Part shown: positions 37,501 through 49,506 of the stretch, piece by piece | Position numbering within the stretch: the stretch's first letter is position 1 | Layout of the letters: each line of letters starts with the position of its first letter | Source of the DNA: Branchiostoma floridae | Lineage: Eukaryota; Chordata; Leptocardii; Amphioxiformes; Branchiostomatidae | Direction: 5' to 3' | Assembly: GCF_000003815.2 (NCBI RefSeq) | Contig: NC_049980.1 | Coordinates: 27,280,445 to 27,344,444 of the forward strand | Length of the DNA stretch: 64,000 nucleotides | Made by a program: the position numbers and the translations under genes | Notes under the pieces: model-generated | What the model was told of the DNA's origin: nothing | The model's input: only the letters and a program-made list of their open reading frames with translations | Database searches by the model: none

Positions 37501-40500
37501 TGACCAAACTCAAGTGGCAGTCGACGGACGGGACGGCGATCGAGGGACTGAAACAGCCAGCCCTGTTTTGTAGTTCGGCGTCCTGGGGCTATTTTACATC
37601 ACTGTCCTGCGGATCTCACGGCGAGGTATGTTTTATGCAATCATTGTTTCCAAACAATACCCGCGTTGAATTCGTCTTTGTGACTACATTCCTTGTTGGC
37701 TAGTAGTTAGTAGCGCTTTTGGTATGCTTGGGCTGAACAGAAACTTATCAGCGACATAACGGAGCCTTACAAAACACAAGTCACAAGCATGATACTTGCT
37801 GAGTAACTGTTGACTTATTTGGGAAAAAATTGAATCATCATCAAAACAGTACTTGTATACACATATGTTTGTCTCAAGCCTGGTATTTATTCGCATAGGA
37901 ACATTCTGTTCCAACGGTGTTTACGTGTTTGTTTATATGCGACGTCTCGTACACAATGCAAAGTCCGGCCGGGGAAGCAGATCACACCTTGTCACTAATT
38001 ATGCAACGCTAGACTGTTTCTGCCGCGCCCTCCCGGGGGACTTTTTTGGTATGATAATGCGGAATGTAACGGTGATAATGGCGATACCACAATCAGATGC
38101 ATTTGTTCCTGTTGTATAACAAGCCATTCACCATTTCTTTTCATATACACCCTAATTACTTTGACGGACGCATCCATCAAACATGGATGCTTTAGCTATC
38201 TCAAAATTTGATGGGATTATTCTTTCTCTTTTTCAGAAGGCGGGTCGACATTCTCTGGCCGTGTCAACAGCTGGGAGAACACTGGACTACAGGAAGGGCA
38301 CAGAAGGAATTGAGCTGGGAGGGATCAAGGCGTAACTATCCTGAAAAGAAGCGGAGCACTGTCACTAGTAGAAAGGAGGCTTTGTGCTGTTGCGAGAAGC
38401 TGTACATACTGATACTATAAGTCATGTTAGTTGTACTTTACAAGCTGGATTCACTATCTGTATCCTGTAGCCGGATGTGGAAATTCCTTAGAGTTGGACA
38501 TCGCGAAGACTTTGATTTGTAATAGAAACAGATATTCGTAGAAGCAAGATTAGCCACAGACTCCCATGTCAGCTTTACATAAAAGTCAAATTGTATTCAC
38601 GTTTGATCCTATATTCTATTTGGAAGTATAAGAAGTCATGTGATATTGGCGGTTAAAGGATTCAACTTTCCCTTAACATAATTAGATTACAGGGACTCTC
38701 TGTACATACCTGGTATAACCCATTCTTGTTGCAATATTGTATCTGTATACATATCATGTGGCAGACAGGATTCGGCCTCGATGACATTACGTCGTTTAGT
38801 TCTTCTCAGGACTGGTTTAGAATAAGATTATTCTGTGCATTCTTTTCTATTTCAAATCGTGTTAGACTTTTATAAGAAAGTAATTGGGCACACATGATAT
38901 TGTGATTTGTCAAATGTGCGGAAAATTCATTAAAGTGACTTTGTATCTGCAGAAAATCCCGTTTTGGATTCTTTATGATCTGATCATACGAAGAAATCCC
39001 TAAAAAACGACTTCGCATCCGCGGCAAATGCCGCATTGGGATTTCGTAGGATCCGACCATGATAAATATACGAGGAAAATCCTATAAAAACGACTTCGCA
39101 TCCGCGGCAAAGGCCGTTTTGGGACCCGTTCATTCCAGGTATTCGAAGAAATCCTTTGAAAAACGACTTCGCATCCGAGGGAAATACCGTTTGGGGATTC
39201 TTTGCGATCCGATCATTCCAGGTATTTGAAGAAATCCCTAAAAAAAACGACTTCGCATCCGTGGAAAATCCCATTTTGGGATATGTTTGAGTCTTTTCAT
39301 TCCGGATCCCAAAAATCCAAATTTCGGATATTTTAGGGATCCAACTCGAATCCGTTTGCATTCGCTAGCATTTGTTACAAATACGCAAATATCCCTGCTC
39401 GAATATGGCTACATCCGATACCCTTTCCCCCAGTGTGCTTCTTTCCTCTGATCACTTGAGTCCCTGCAGAATAGTCTGCTGCTCTTTAGATATACAATGT
39501 CAATCCTTTCTGTGGTTCCAGTGCCAGACTATTCAGCCAGGAAGTGACCAAAGGAGCTAGAGGATACCAGACTAGAAAATGCAAACAATGTGACAGTTAA
39601 ATGACATTTAACACCTACACAATAATAGCTTAATAACATTCTCTTCCCATTTCATTAATGAAATGCCCCTACAAATGTACCTGTATGCCCGCCATGTGCT
39701 GCCCAGTGTAGTGCTGTACATCCTGCCTTGTCCAAGCCATTCACTGCCACCTGAACATAACAATTGAATAAGTCCATTTATGTAAGACTGCATATTTCTG
39801 GTAATGTAAGCATAAAATCTCATCTGAGATAGTACGATACACAGTATATAAAGTTTCACACTTTATCCAACATAAGAGACCTTCAGGAAATCTGGCCAAA
39901 TTCCAGATGAAGACGATGAATATGACCAAACATTTACTTGCAATGGATAAAACTTTAACTTCTGTGGATAAAAGTAAAAACTTTTGATTAAAAAGCTTTA
40001 AGGTATATTTGCCTTCAGTGGAAAAATCGCACTAGCCCAACCAGGTAGAACATGCACTGCCCCAGTCTGCATTTTCACTTTGATTTCCCTGGGTTATTGT
40101 GCCTAATTGTTTCTGCAAAAATCTGAAAACCAAGAAAGGGAATTGGTGTAATCGTACCTTATCACTATCATAATTAGGCCCCCTTTCCACCGGACAGTGA
40201 TTGCTGAGTTACCTCACAGTGATACCATGTATGCAACCCATGATTTCATAATTGGAATATGATACAAGACATAATATGTAATTATGATTCAAAAGACAAC
40301 AAAACAAACAAAATGGAAACATTCTAAGAAATTTGTTTGTTTGCTCAGCACTCACAGACCCTAATGGAACGAGGGAGTTCACTAGGACCAAACCATTTTT
40401 GGGAAGCGGGTGTGTTGACTCACCCTGTTAGCCAGACACTCCTTCAGGAAGGTCATGTTTCCTGCCAGGAAGGAACAGCTCAGTGTTAGTGTGTGCCATA

Positions 40501-43445
40501 CAGAAGTACAAGATAAACAACTATGACAGGCCCTGTATTCAACTCTGTCGGTTGGAATAATGATGGGCATTCAAGAGTTAGATCTGCCTGAGAAACCTTT
40601 CTGTATCACTGTACAATGTACACCATGGATTTTTTGCCATGTAAATTTTGTAAACTAGATCTAGTCTTTGGCAAATGTTTCTAAAATGTAAAATGTATTT
40701 ACAGTGTCAGCTCATACATCATATAAAATACATGTGTTAAAATACTGCCCTTTTTGCCACAAATAACAGATATTTTGAGATGATGGATTTCCTATCTCTT
40801 ACCTCTTTTGGCAGCCTCATGCATGGGGTTATCAACTGACTCCATTCCCTCTTCAACTGGAGTAAAAACACAAAAATGGCATGATGTTTGGAAATATACT
40901 AACTTTTAAGGAACATATACACATACAGGTAACATTACTGATTACAGACATCTACTTCCCAGCAGATTAACAAGAATTGAATGTATAATATCAGACTGAA
41001 TGACATGCAGTATTTGTATCTATGTAGCCAGCCAGAGTATAACCACCCTTTGGTATAACACATTGCCTTTACAGGCACGAGAGCCTTATGTTCTCAACCA
41101 AATTTAAGTCTACACCTAGGTGGACTGAAAAAAAGTTGTGTTAAATGCCTTTCCTAAGGACACAACATCAAGCCAGGAATGAAGGGGATTAAACCCATAA
41201 CCTCTGAGTCTGAATCTTGTGTCTGCTAGCCAAGCAATTTGGCCACTTGACACCAAGAATTATGTGAATGAGCATAAAGTTTATAAAAAAATGCAAATTC
41301 ACAAAAAAAACAAATGTATTCAGGTTATATCCCCAACCCACACAGTCACATACTTCCTGCGTCCATGCGCAATGAAATTAAATGCATAAAAGCAAGACAA
41401 TGCTTCAGGTCCCTCTTGTTTTTCTCTCTATTCATGAATCATATTTCCTGGATGAGGCAGACATAGGAAATTGTCTACAGAAATTGCCCAACTACATGTA
41501 ATGGTTACTATGGAAACAACACTGTTGTGTCCTCACCATAGTTACTGGGAATGAGCCCCGACCTCCCTTCACATGTAGCCTTCCACCAGCCAGAGTCAGA
41601 CTGAGGAGAGACAAAAACATGTTACACGTCATTTATGTCACTGTACTGCCCAATTCTATAAACTTTAATGATTGCATCAAACAAAAATGGTGCAGTTGAA
41701 CAACCGAGTATTTTAAACCTTGAGGACTGAAGTGTGGTTATTGATACTACATTTTGAAATGTTGGGAAGGAAATGTATGGTAGGAAATGTATGGTTTCAT
41801 TCTTAACAATTACAATACCTACTATCAAAATCAATATTTCAGCTTTTGCTAACATTGTAAAACAACCTACTCAAAATCAACTGCAACGAGGAAAGTTGCA
41901 TGTTTGTAAGCATAAAAATACAAGGTTGAGTAGCATACAAATGTAGGAAGCATGTCAGGTAACTTACCATATCATTGACATACAGCACATCTCCCTCCTC
42001 AAAACTCAGCTCGTCAGCCTTGAATAGATAAACAAAATACATGCAGTTCTCTTTCAGCTATCAATAAAGCTTTGAAATGAGGTTAACACCTTGTCATTAC
42101 AATAACCATTCTGACAATCGGAAAGCTTTATGATTTTTCACCACGTCTGCTTGGAGATTACGAAGGGTTACTAAGCTTTCAACTAAAGTTACGTAGTTAC
42201 AGGTACAATCAAAACTGCTCAAGAATACCATTCATGGGAGCAATAATCTGGTCTATGACAGGTGTACCGTGTACACCTGTGTCAGTGGGAAAAATCATCT
42301 AAGGGACCACCAAGAGACTCTTGAAAGTAACAGAAACAACTCAAACATATGGACTCGAATCATGCAGCAGCACTCACTATTATATTATGGGTTTTTTTTT
42401 TTGGTAGATCTACCATCTATGTGAAAAATACTGTAAATGCATTTAAGTTTGCGGCAATTTAATTTCACGGTAGCAGGAAAAGGACTTTTTCAATACACTG
42501 CAATCTCTTACTGCCATGGAAAAATGTTTGCGGTGGTTCTAAGTTTGCGGTGAAGCGGCTACCGCGCTACCGCGAAAACCGCGAACACTAAACCACCGCG
42601 AAAGTTTCTACATTTACAGTATGTGGATAGACATGCGACTTTAAATGATGTAAACTGCACCTCTGTTATATATTTTGTTTGAACCTTGCCTCTTTCCTCG
42701 TGACCTTTCATGAATTATAAACAAAGCATTTTCAGTATTGACTTTGAACTCTCACCTCATTTGCATGTGGTCTCTCAACTTATTTGCATAATCAACCACA
42801 ACACTAGAGTCTAGACATACAATCTAACAAGAAAAGTGATGTAACGTTTACCTGCTGAGCTCTGTATGGGTACAATGCTTTGAACACCTTTACCAGACCT
42901 GCACAAAAGAAGAAAAAAATGTGAAAATTTGAAAACAACAACAAAAAATAATAATCACCAAACAAATGAAGGACGTTATATCTGATATAACGTCCTTGAA
43001 CAAATGTATTGGCTTATGATGATTGCAATATCATAAGAATTATCATTGCAGATGCAAGTGTTGTAGATGGATCATGTTACGTTATGCTAAGGATGGTGAT
43101 GATGATGATGATGAAATGTAATACTACACCAGTATGCATCATTTGTATCTTTCTCTTTAAGTTAAAGTTTAACTCTCACAAATACATATTCCATGACAAT
43201 TTTCTACATCTGTTGATTCTTTTAAACAGATCAATTGTTGTGAAGAACAACGTTTTATATAAATGACTAGAACAGCACTTTTTAAGGTCATTTACACACC
43301 ACGATCTGCAGTACTCAAATTGAACAAACATCGTGTTTTGTGTTTTCTGTCCAAGTTCTTCACTCTAATGTTGCACAATTGTGACCTCACCTGGTTTGGG
43401 AGCAAGTCTTGGTGGTGGAGGAGCGGGCCTAGATGGCTTCGACAT
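34558..43445 (-). CDS. OSTF1: Osteoclast-stimulating factor 1 orthologue (SH3 + ankyrin)
   Basis: Eleven minus-strand exons join in frame: 43391-43445, 42852-42898, 41968-42018, 41537-41600, 40803-40856, 40424-40461, 39681-39750, 36238-36287, 35314-35392, 34790-34882 and 34558-34613. They give 218 residues, against about 214 in human OSTF1. After [19 protein letters not shown] comes an SH3 domain (about residues 19-73) with ALYPY, the WW pair and PSNY. Three ankyrin repeats follow (about 78-180: [49 protein letters not shown]), then the acidic tail ending NEEDSD. OSTF1 is an intracellular adaptor whose SH3 binds proline-rich partners. Intron 7 (36288-39680) is by far the largest. The gene shares a short upstream region with LINS1. 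Confidence 0.95.
36375..36970. repeat. CGGATGC-rich duplicated block in OSTF1 intron 7
   Basis: Two diverged direct copies lie at about 36375-36725 and 36775-36970. Both are filled with short words such as GACGGATGCTAAC, CACGGATCCC, CATCCGTAACGCATT and ATGCAAACACGGAA. The words occur on both strands, giving a lattice of short inverted repeats. CpG is unusually frequent for an intron here. Confidence 0.6.
37160..37242. repeat. Hairpin with 32-bp arms
   Basis: The arms 37160-37191 and 37211-37242 are inverted copies with a single mismatch (CAAGATTACCAACAATGCAC on the left, GTGCATTGTTGGTAATCTTG on the right), separated by 19 bp that partly repeat TTGCTCCAGTGGA. Confidence 0.8.
37485..38335 (+). 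CDS. Possible nested two-exon coding fragment, unknown
   Basis: Inside OSTF1 intron 7, on the opposite strand, two segments look like exons. 37485-37625 (141 nt, acceptor ctgtagtag, donor GAG/gtatgt) and 38237-38335 (99 nt, acceptor tttttcag) are both phase 0, and their join ends at TAA 38333-38335. The encoded 79 residues include [36 protein letters not shown] and [17 protein letters not shown]. There is no ATG in the first segment, so it would be the 3' end of a gene or a displaced fragment. I do not recognise the family. It might equally be a chance frame. Confidence 0.35.
38935..39330. repeat. Tandem repeat, about 84-bp period, 4-5 copies
   Basis: Each unit carries GAAGAAATCC, a run of A, ACGACTTCGCATCCG, a variable GGNAAATNCC, TTTTGGGA and GATCCGATCATTCCAG-like words. 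The first unit is partial. The minus-strand open frame here simply reads the repeat. It lies in OSTF1 intron 7, between exons 7 and 8. Confidence 0.75.
42430..42622. repeat. TIR element, ATACTGTAAATG family
   Basis: Left ATACTGTAAATGCATTTAAG and right CTACATTTACAGTAT are inverted ends. The interior is rich in CCGCGAA / TTCGCGG words (ACCGCGCTACCGCGAAAACC). It lies in an OSTF1 intron (between exons 2 and 3). A trace of the same interior occurs near 12380-12425. Confidence 0.7.
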
Positions 43446-43682
43446 GACTTTTGGACAAAAAACTGATCAGCTGAAAACAGGAAAACCGAAAACTTCTGAA
43501 TCAGTGATTCTGTGAAAGGCGGAAGTAAAATGCCGTCACACCCTCTGGGAGTTGAAAGGTCAAAGTACTAAAGGTCAAAATGAGATAGTTTTCGCGGGAA
43601 GTTTCATGTTTTGTTTCTGTAACATATCTGATTTCCCAGGTTGAATTATGCTTTTTATGATTCAGTAGCGTCCATCAGAGGA
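43446..43682. promoter_or_regulatory. Shared OSTF1/LINS1 bidirectional promoter region
   Basis: The start codons of OSTF1 (-, 43445) and LINS1 (+, 43683) are 237 bp apart. Within lie an E2F-like TTTTCGCGGGAA (43589-43600) and two AGGTCA nuclear-receptor half-sites in the same direction (43557-43562, 43572-43577). No TATA box is clear, which fits a housekeeping head-to-head pair. Confidence 0.6.
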
Positions 43683-46600
43683 ATGATGGCAGTACATAAG
43701 GTAATCTCGCTATGGCCTAAAACTAATTAGCCTAAGATGATTGTTATTTTTAATATAAAACGTTTAACTTAATGTTTACTGCGTGGGGAGGGGGGCATGG
43801 ATGATGTGAGGATCTGAGTTCTAACATTTTAACACCAACGTTATCACTAATCTTTAATAAAAAAAGAATTACAGAGAGACGTATGAAAGTTTTTATTTGT
43901 TCATCACATCAAATCAGTTTTGTTTTTCATTTCCTCTTGTCTTTTTTTTTCTCTCTGTAACATTTTGTACAACTCAGGAGATTTTTAATATCAACAGGGA
44001 TTTTTTGGCTGTTGTTTGTTAGACATATTGTAAGTCTATAGCTAGAATATTTCTGATCTTTCTTTTTGCTTCTGATTGTAGAAACTGAAAGGGGAAAACA
44101 TTGTAGGCAAGCTGGATAATCTCCACTCTGACATCCTCGCAAGCAGATTGGACCACCTGGATGCCCAAGATGTCAGCCAATCTCTGGACTTGCATGAGTC
44201 ATGTGGCTTTGAGCAACCAATCAGTGACTCAGAAAACAAACTGTTCATGTCACAGGAAAGGGACATTTGCCTAGTGAAGTTATCTATCACTACAATTTTG
44301 TTTGACAAACTTGGCAGTGGGGGTAAAGATGATAATCATGACAACAGGAAGTTACAAGAAATCTGTAGATTATTACTTCAAGATTACAAGCTCTTGAAAT
44401 GTCTGGTAAGTACATCATATAGTTCAAATTTCATAGTGTAGAAATATGTTGATCTCATAGACTGCCAAGATGTCAGCCAATCACAGGATTTTCATCAGTC
44501 ATGTGATACATTGTGGAACCAATCCTTCACTCACAAAAATATTTGTTTCAATATACATGTAATTACATGGCAAGGCTATTGTTGTTTTATTTTATAGCTT
44601 ATTGATATGCTTCATGTGTACATGCAAAACTAAAGTTGTGTCATTCTTTGTTACCCCACTTAAGGACTTGCTGCTTGGGTCAGGTGACCAGTTGGTAGCA
44701 TACACAGCATGCAAAACGGCAGCTTCTGTTCTCGTCAACTCTCCAACAGAGATGCAGGTAAACAAATATTTCATCATGTTAATAGTTCTTTGTGCACATG
44801 ATCATTGTAAAGGGTCTGCAAGCATAATTAGCTATATAGATGTGTATGTACATGTACTGTGTATCTAAGTGACTTAGACCATGATTTACTGATATTGAGA
44901 TGTGCTTCATCACATGGATCTCTGGATCCAGAGCACAGGGGTTAGGTCCCCAGGTAGGGATCGATGTGATTCATAATTGGTTTGTATTCATTACAAATGT
45001 ATTTCTGATGGTGGAATGTGGTACATGTAGCTGTGTATGAGGAAGCTTCATTCACTAGCCTCTAGCACCAAACTTCTGCACATAAAAAAACTCAACACAC
45101 TAATTGAGAAGAGCAAGGTTGACCCAGTGTGCATGGCTATGAAAAGCCACCGGCTGTTGTACAAGCATTATACTTTGTCTTAACCATCATACTTTGAATT
45201 TGACTGAAAAGGAAAGCTATAATGGACAATATTTACAATTTACAATTACAAGCCTCTCACAGCCTCTTTGTTTGTTTGGCAGCCTTTCCCCAAGACGTGG
45301 CTATCAGGTCTGTTACAGCAGGTGAAAGAGTCGCCACATTCCAGTCGGGCTGTTTTCACCTTTGACCTCCTCAAGCTGGTCATCAGGGCTCACGGCAACT
45401 CTGTACCCAGCATTCCTGAGGAATCAGAGAGCGCTACTGTGCCAAAAGGTGAGGAACAGTTTTATTGGGGTATGCCCTACTAGTACATCATCAAAATTGC
45501 ATCGACTGACCAGCAATTGGTGTTAGGTCATCCACAATTTCCTAACCTATTATTGGTGTGTTGTCAAATGCAGCATTTGGCAATTGTTAACCCTGATACC
45601 CACAATGTGTGATGCCACCATTCCACAGCTATGCCCCCATGCCTCGATTTGATATGAAGACCTGACAATGGTTTTTACTTCAGATGATCCTGAAATACTC
45701 TGCCAACATTTCTCAAAAACACAGTGTTCTAAGCACTTAGTTAGAATACTTTCCAACAACTATAGAGGTAATCAAAGCATGTACATGTTCATATTTTCAG
45801 TCCAACAAAGATGAAAACATATCCTGAAATCATGATACCAATTTTCCTTTTTGTTTACTGTAGGAACTGGCCTTGCTTGGTTTGAAATTTTGGACAAAAA
45901 CTGGGACCAGTTAACTGGACTGTACTTGAAGGACTGCCAGTCTATAGCAGATGGACAACAATCAAGCTGTCAGCCATTCCCGTCCAATGAGGAAAGAGAA
46001 GTTGCATTTCTCTCACTGTTGTCTCTGTGGACCGATTGCTTAAACAGTGAAGTAGGAGCTGTCAGCAAACTGCACAACAGCAATGTCTTGTTGAAGTTAG
46101 TCCCAGCTTTGACATGTACCAAATCTTCTTTGGTTTACGCCAATATTTTGGAGGTCTTTTCTCAGTCTTTAACGTATGAGCGGGAGGAAGATAGTTCCTG
46201 TTCTGAGACTGTTACTTCAGTAGCCCATGCTCTACTTCAGACCTTTGATGATGAGACAATGCAGAGAGTGCCATGGAAGGACACATATGTAGGGTTTGGT
46301 GGGACAGACTTCATTGAGGGGCAGCTTGTGATAGGACAGAAGAGAGGAGACTGGGTGTTGGTGCGAACACTTGTGCTGGTACTGCTGAGGGCTTGCTCCA
46401 TTGTTAGTGGATTGTCTGGGCCAGGTAAGTCAACTTTGGTATCCATTCTATTCCAGTTAGAAACTTGAGACCTATAGTATAAAATGCTATATAGATTGCC
46501 ATGTTCATACAGTTTTGAAAATATGTAGTTACATTCACTTCTCTGGAGTTTTGTGTTTACCCAATCTTTAAGTATACGACAACTACCCACTAGGATAAGC

Positions 46601-47984
46601 ACATTTCTAAGTTGTATAGTACTGTTACCAATGTAAAATACATTGCTCATTGATTTCACTAATTTCATTTTGTGGTATATTTCATTTATTGTGCCCACTC
46701 TTGTTTCAATTGTAGAACAGGCCCAGGCTATTATCACCACCCTGCAGAGATTGTCATCATTTGTGTGTGAGAAGTTAGCCATGACAAGTGATAGACAGTT
46801 CTCACCTGGTGCTGAAGAAGTCCGGGGGACTTGCTCACAGACTGGGACATGGATGTTCCAGCTGTTCTCTGACCAGGATGACTCCATGATAGAAGCCATG
46901 TTACGTCTACTGGACATAAACACAGCTGTCAGTAGGTATGTTCTGGAGATTTTATTTTGGAAAAGAACTAGCCCGTAGCATGGTAAAATACCACTGTCTC
47001 AGATTGAGTGTAATTTTGGTGCTCCTCTGTTCCAAAATGTGACTCTAACATACTGTTATTTTGTACAGTATCTTCTTTTACTACATCCAGCAGTCTCGAT
47101 TGACTTGTTTGGTTTGGTTGGTATTCATCTTTGGCAGTATTTTTGTTTTACCATAACATGATTGTTCTTCTCACAGGTATGCCACAGACTTTCTACATGT
47201 CAATGTGGTCACGTCGTTCAACCCTCACAGTATCTTCCTGCAATTCTTAGAGACCACCACCTGGGACCACTCCATCCTCCTGGACCTCCTCATCTCCATG
47301 GAAACCAGCTTCCTCACCTACATCACCAGATACCTCCATCTGGTCATCACAGAATGGCAGGCATTCCTCAAAACTAACCAGATCTATTCTGGAGCAAAGG
47401 TGGACACCTGTGGGTCCTCTGATTGTGGTACTGAGAGCAGAGGAGAGGGTTTTGGTATTCCTAACTGTGACAAACCGGGTTTTAATCAGACTGGAGAGAA
47501 GCATTGCAAAAGCCCTCCCCTTCCACAACCAAATCATACACATGGAAAGCAATTGCAGAAAAATGTCAGACAGCATTATGACCAAACCTCTGCTACGGAA
47601 AAAAAAGAGCTAGATAATATTGAACTTGATGAAGTCCCTGTACTTAAGGTTGTAACAATGCCTTTGCCTAATATCGATCATTTTGAAATGGATATTGCTG
47701 GACAGGTTCAACCTGCTGACACAAATGTAGAGACTCTACTGTCTAAAAATCCTAAAGAAAATTGTGAGGGGGAGAAAGGTGTCTCTTCCAGTGAGTCTTC
47801 CGATGATGACGCTGACTCAACTGACAATGTCGAGGAAGAATCCACTTTGGATAGAACCATGGGGGTGTTGATTAGGCTAAGGCTAGCCGTGGAGAGACTG
47901 AGTGATAAGAAGTTGTTCCCTTATAATGTCAGCCCACTTCTAAGACTGCTGGCTATGGTTGAAGATAAGTATGAAGAAGTATGA
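43683..47984 (+). CDS. LINS1: Protein Lines homologue 1
   Basis: Seven exons join in frame: 43683-43700, 44082-44405, 44665-44757, 45283-45448, 45864-46424, 46716-46935 and 47177-47984, giving about 729 residues (human LINS1 is about 757). The Lines N-terminal region covers most of the protein, with YATDFLHVNVVTSF and LQFLETTTWDHSILLDLLIS near its end. A variable acidic linker (SSESSDDDADSTDNVEEE) follows, then the short C-terminal Lines domain (LAVERLSDKKLFPYNVSPLL). The family is named for Drosophila lines, a segmentation regulator; human LINS1 is linked to cognition, and its molecular function is poorly known. The tiny first exon (MMAVHK then gtaatc) is the least certain part. The gene is head to head with OSTF1. 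Confidence 0.92.
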
Positions 47985-48500
47985 ATTTCTGCAACAACTT
48001 TATTATGTGAAATGTACATTTTGATGTATTGCAGCTATGAGAAAAGGAAGTACCAATGAGTAGATGTACAGTATTACGTTTTCAATGGTAACATTATTTT
48101 TTTTAGCAAACACAGTAGAGCTGGAAATGTCCTAGAAAGTAATTTTGGCTACTTTAAGACTAGTGGTAATGTGGTGGCAGAACTGAAATAGCTCACATTA
48201 CCTGGTATGTTATGACTAAACACTCACAAAAATAGCAAACCAGAAACCTTGTTGTCAAGAATGAAACATTTCTTCTATACAAACTTTAAGGTATTGCTAT
48301 GGGGTGATTTGTATGTTCATCAGATAAAGTTGCCTTATCTTTGGAAATATGATGCAACATAGAATTCTGCCATTTAACATAGAATACAATTTAATACAGT
48401 ACTGATGTCATAGAGTTACTAGAGTTACAGTAACTGATTGCAAGCCTTCTTGGCACTTAATACATCTGAAAGCAATTTCATCAGGTTGGTAGAACATAGG

Positions 48501-48660
48501 ATATTGGAGATTTCTTTTTCACAATCTGTAATGTCTCTTACCTGCTTACATTTCCATGTCTATCAGACATCTTTCACAGAGCTTCTGACTGTCTGACAGA
48601 CATCGAAATCTAAGCAGGTAAGAAACATTACTGGTTGAGAAAAAGAAATCAGAATATCTC
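48501..48660. repeat. Fold-back element
   Basis: GATATTGGAGATTTCTTTTT on the left faces AAAAAGAAATCAGAATATC on the right; TAATGTCTCTTACCTGCTTA faces TAAGCAGGTAAGAAACATTA. The loop contains TGTCTATCAGACA / TGTCTGACAGACA. Confidence 0.75.
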
Positions 48661-49406
48661 AGCACTAAATACATTGCAATCTTTTTTTCAAGCCTGAAAT
48701 TTTTGTAACCTGCAAAATCACAAGTTGTTTACAGTTTTACCTGATAACTCATTTTTACGCAAATTGCTGCAGATGGGTATTTCGAGCTCTAATCTTTTAG
48801 CATCAACATTACACACACACACATACATGTACACGTAACGTTACATACATACACACAAATTCTCCGAAAACATAACCTTCTTCAGTTTCTTGGCGAAGGT
48901 AATGGAATAAGAAAACCCCTACTAGCCAACATAAGTTGCTAACTAAAACTGCTACCAGAAACGCTTTCCTTCGCCTAACAATTACTGGTCAATGTTAGGA
49001 GTCTAGGCCAACCTCATGCTATTGTAGAAAACAATGGTGGGCTTTCTTGGAAGCGAAAGCTGGCCGTATAGACTTAACAACGCAAACAGACGCAAAGACG
49101 TACGTGCTGTTGTTAGCCAAGGTGCGGCAAAGGCCAAAGCACGGTCAGTTCAAGGTAGTCTTCCACCAAAAAACAACAACAAACAAAAAAACTAACCTCA
49201 CACAGTCTGTCACTTGTCCGAATTGGAAAAAGTGGAGCAGCCCAATGTCTGGGGTAAGGAAATAAACTACTGCATTAAAGTTTATATCTTTATTAAATGA
49301 CATCTGCAGTAGACGTGGGAACTACTTTAATTGTGCAGCTGAGTACACCAGGTGTTGAGGCTGTGATATGCGACCCAAGACTTTGTTACCCGAACGCCCC
49401 ATTCTC

Positions 49407-49506
49407 NNNNNNNNNNNNNNNNNNNNNNNNNNNNNNNNNNNNNNNNNNNNNNNNNNNNNNNNNNNNNNNNNNNNNNNNNNNNNNNNNNNNNNNNNNNNNN
49501 NNNNNN
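49407..49506. other. 100-N assembly gap
   Basis: Exactly 100 N, a placeholder length. The 18 bases just before it (49389-49406) equal the 18 bases at 49508-49525 (CCCGAACGCCCCATTCTC). This suggests the two contig ends may overlap or that a tandem repeat was collapsed. Confidence 0.95.

Noticed and set aside
38984-39361. Minus-strand 125-codon frame as a gene
   Set aside because: It only translates the 84-bp tandem repeat.
46237-46923. Minus-strand 228-codon frame opposite LINS1
   Set aside because: It crosses a LINS1 intron and two exons and lacks protein-like motifs; chance shadow.
49034-49155. Short frame from ATG 49034 with a possible donor (gtagtc) that could be a first exon
   Set aside because: About 40 codons, no partner exon before the assembly gap, no recognised motif.
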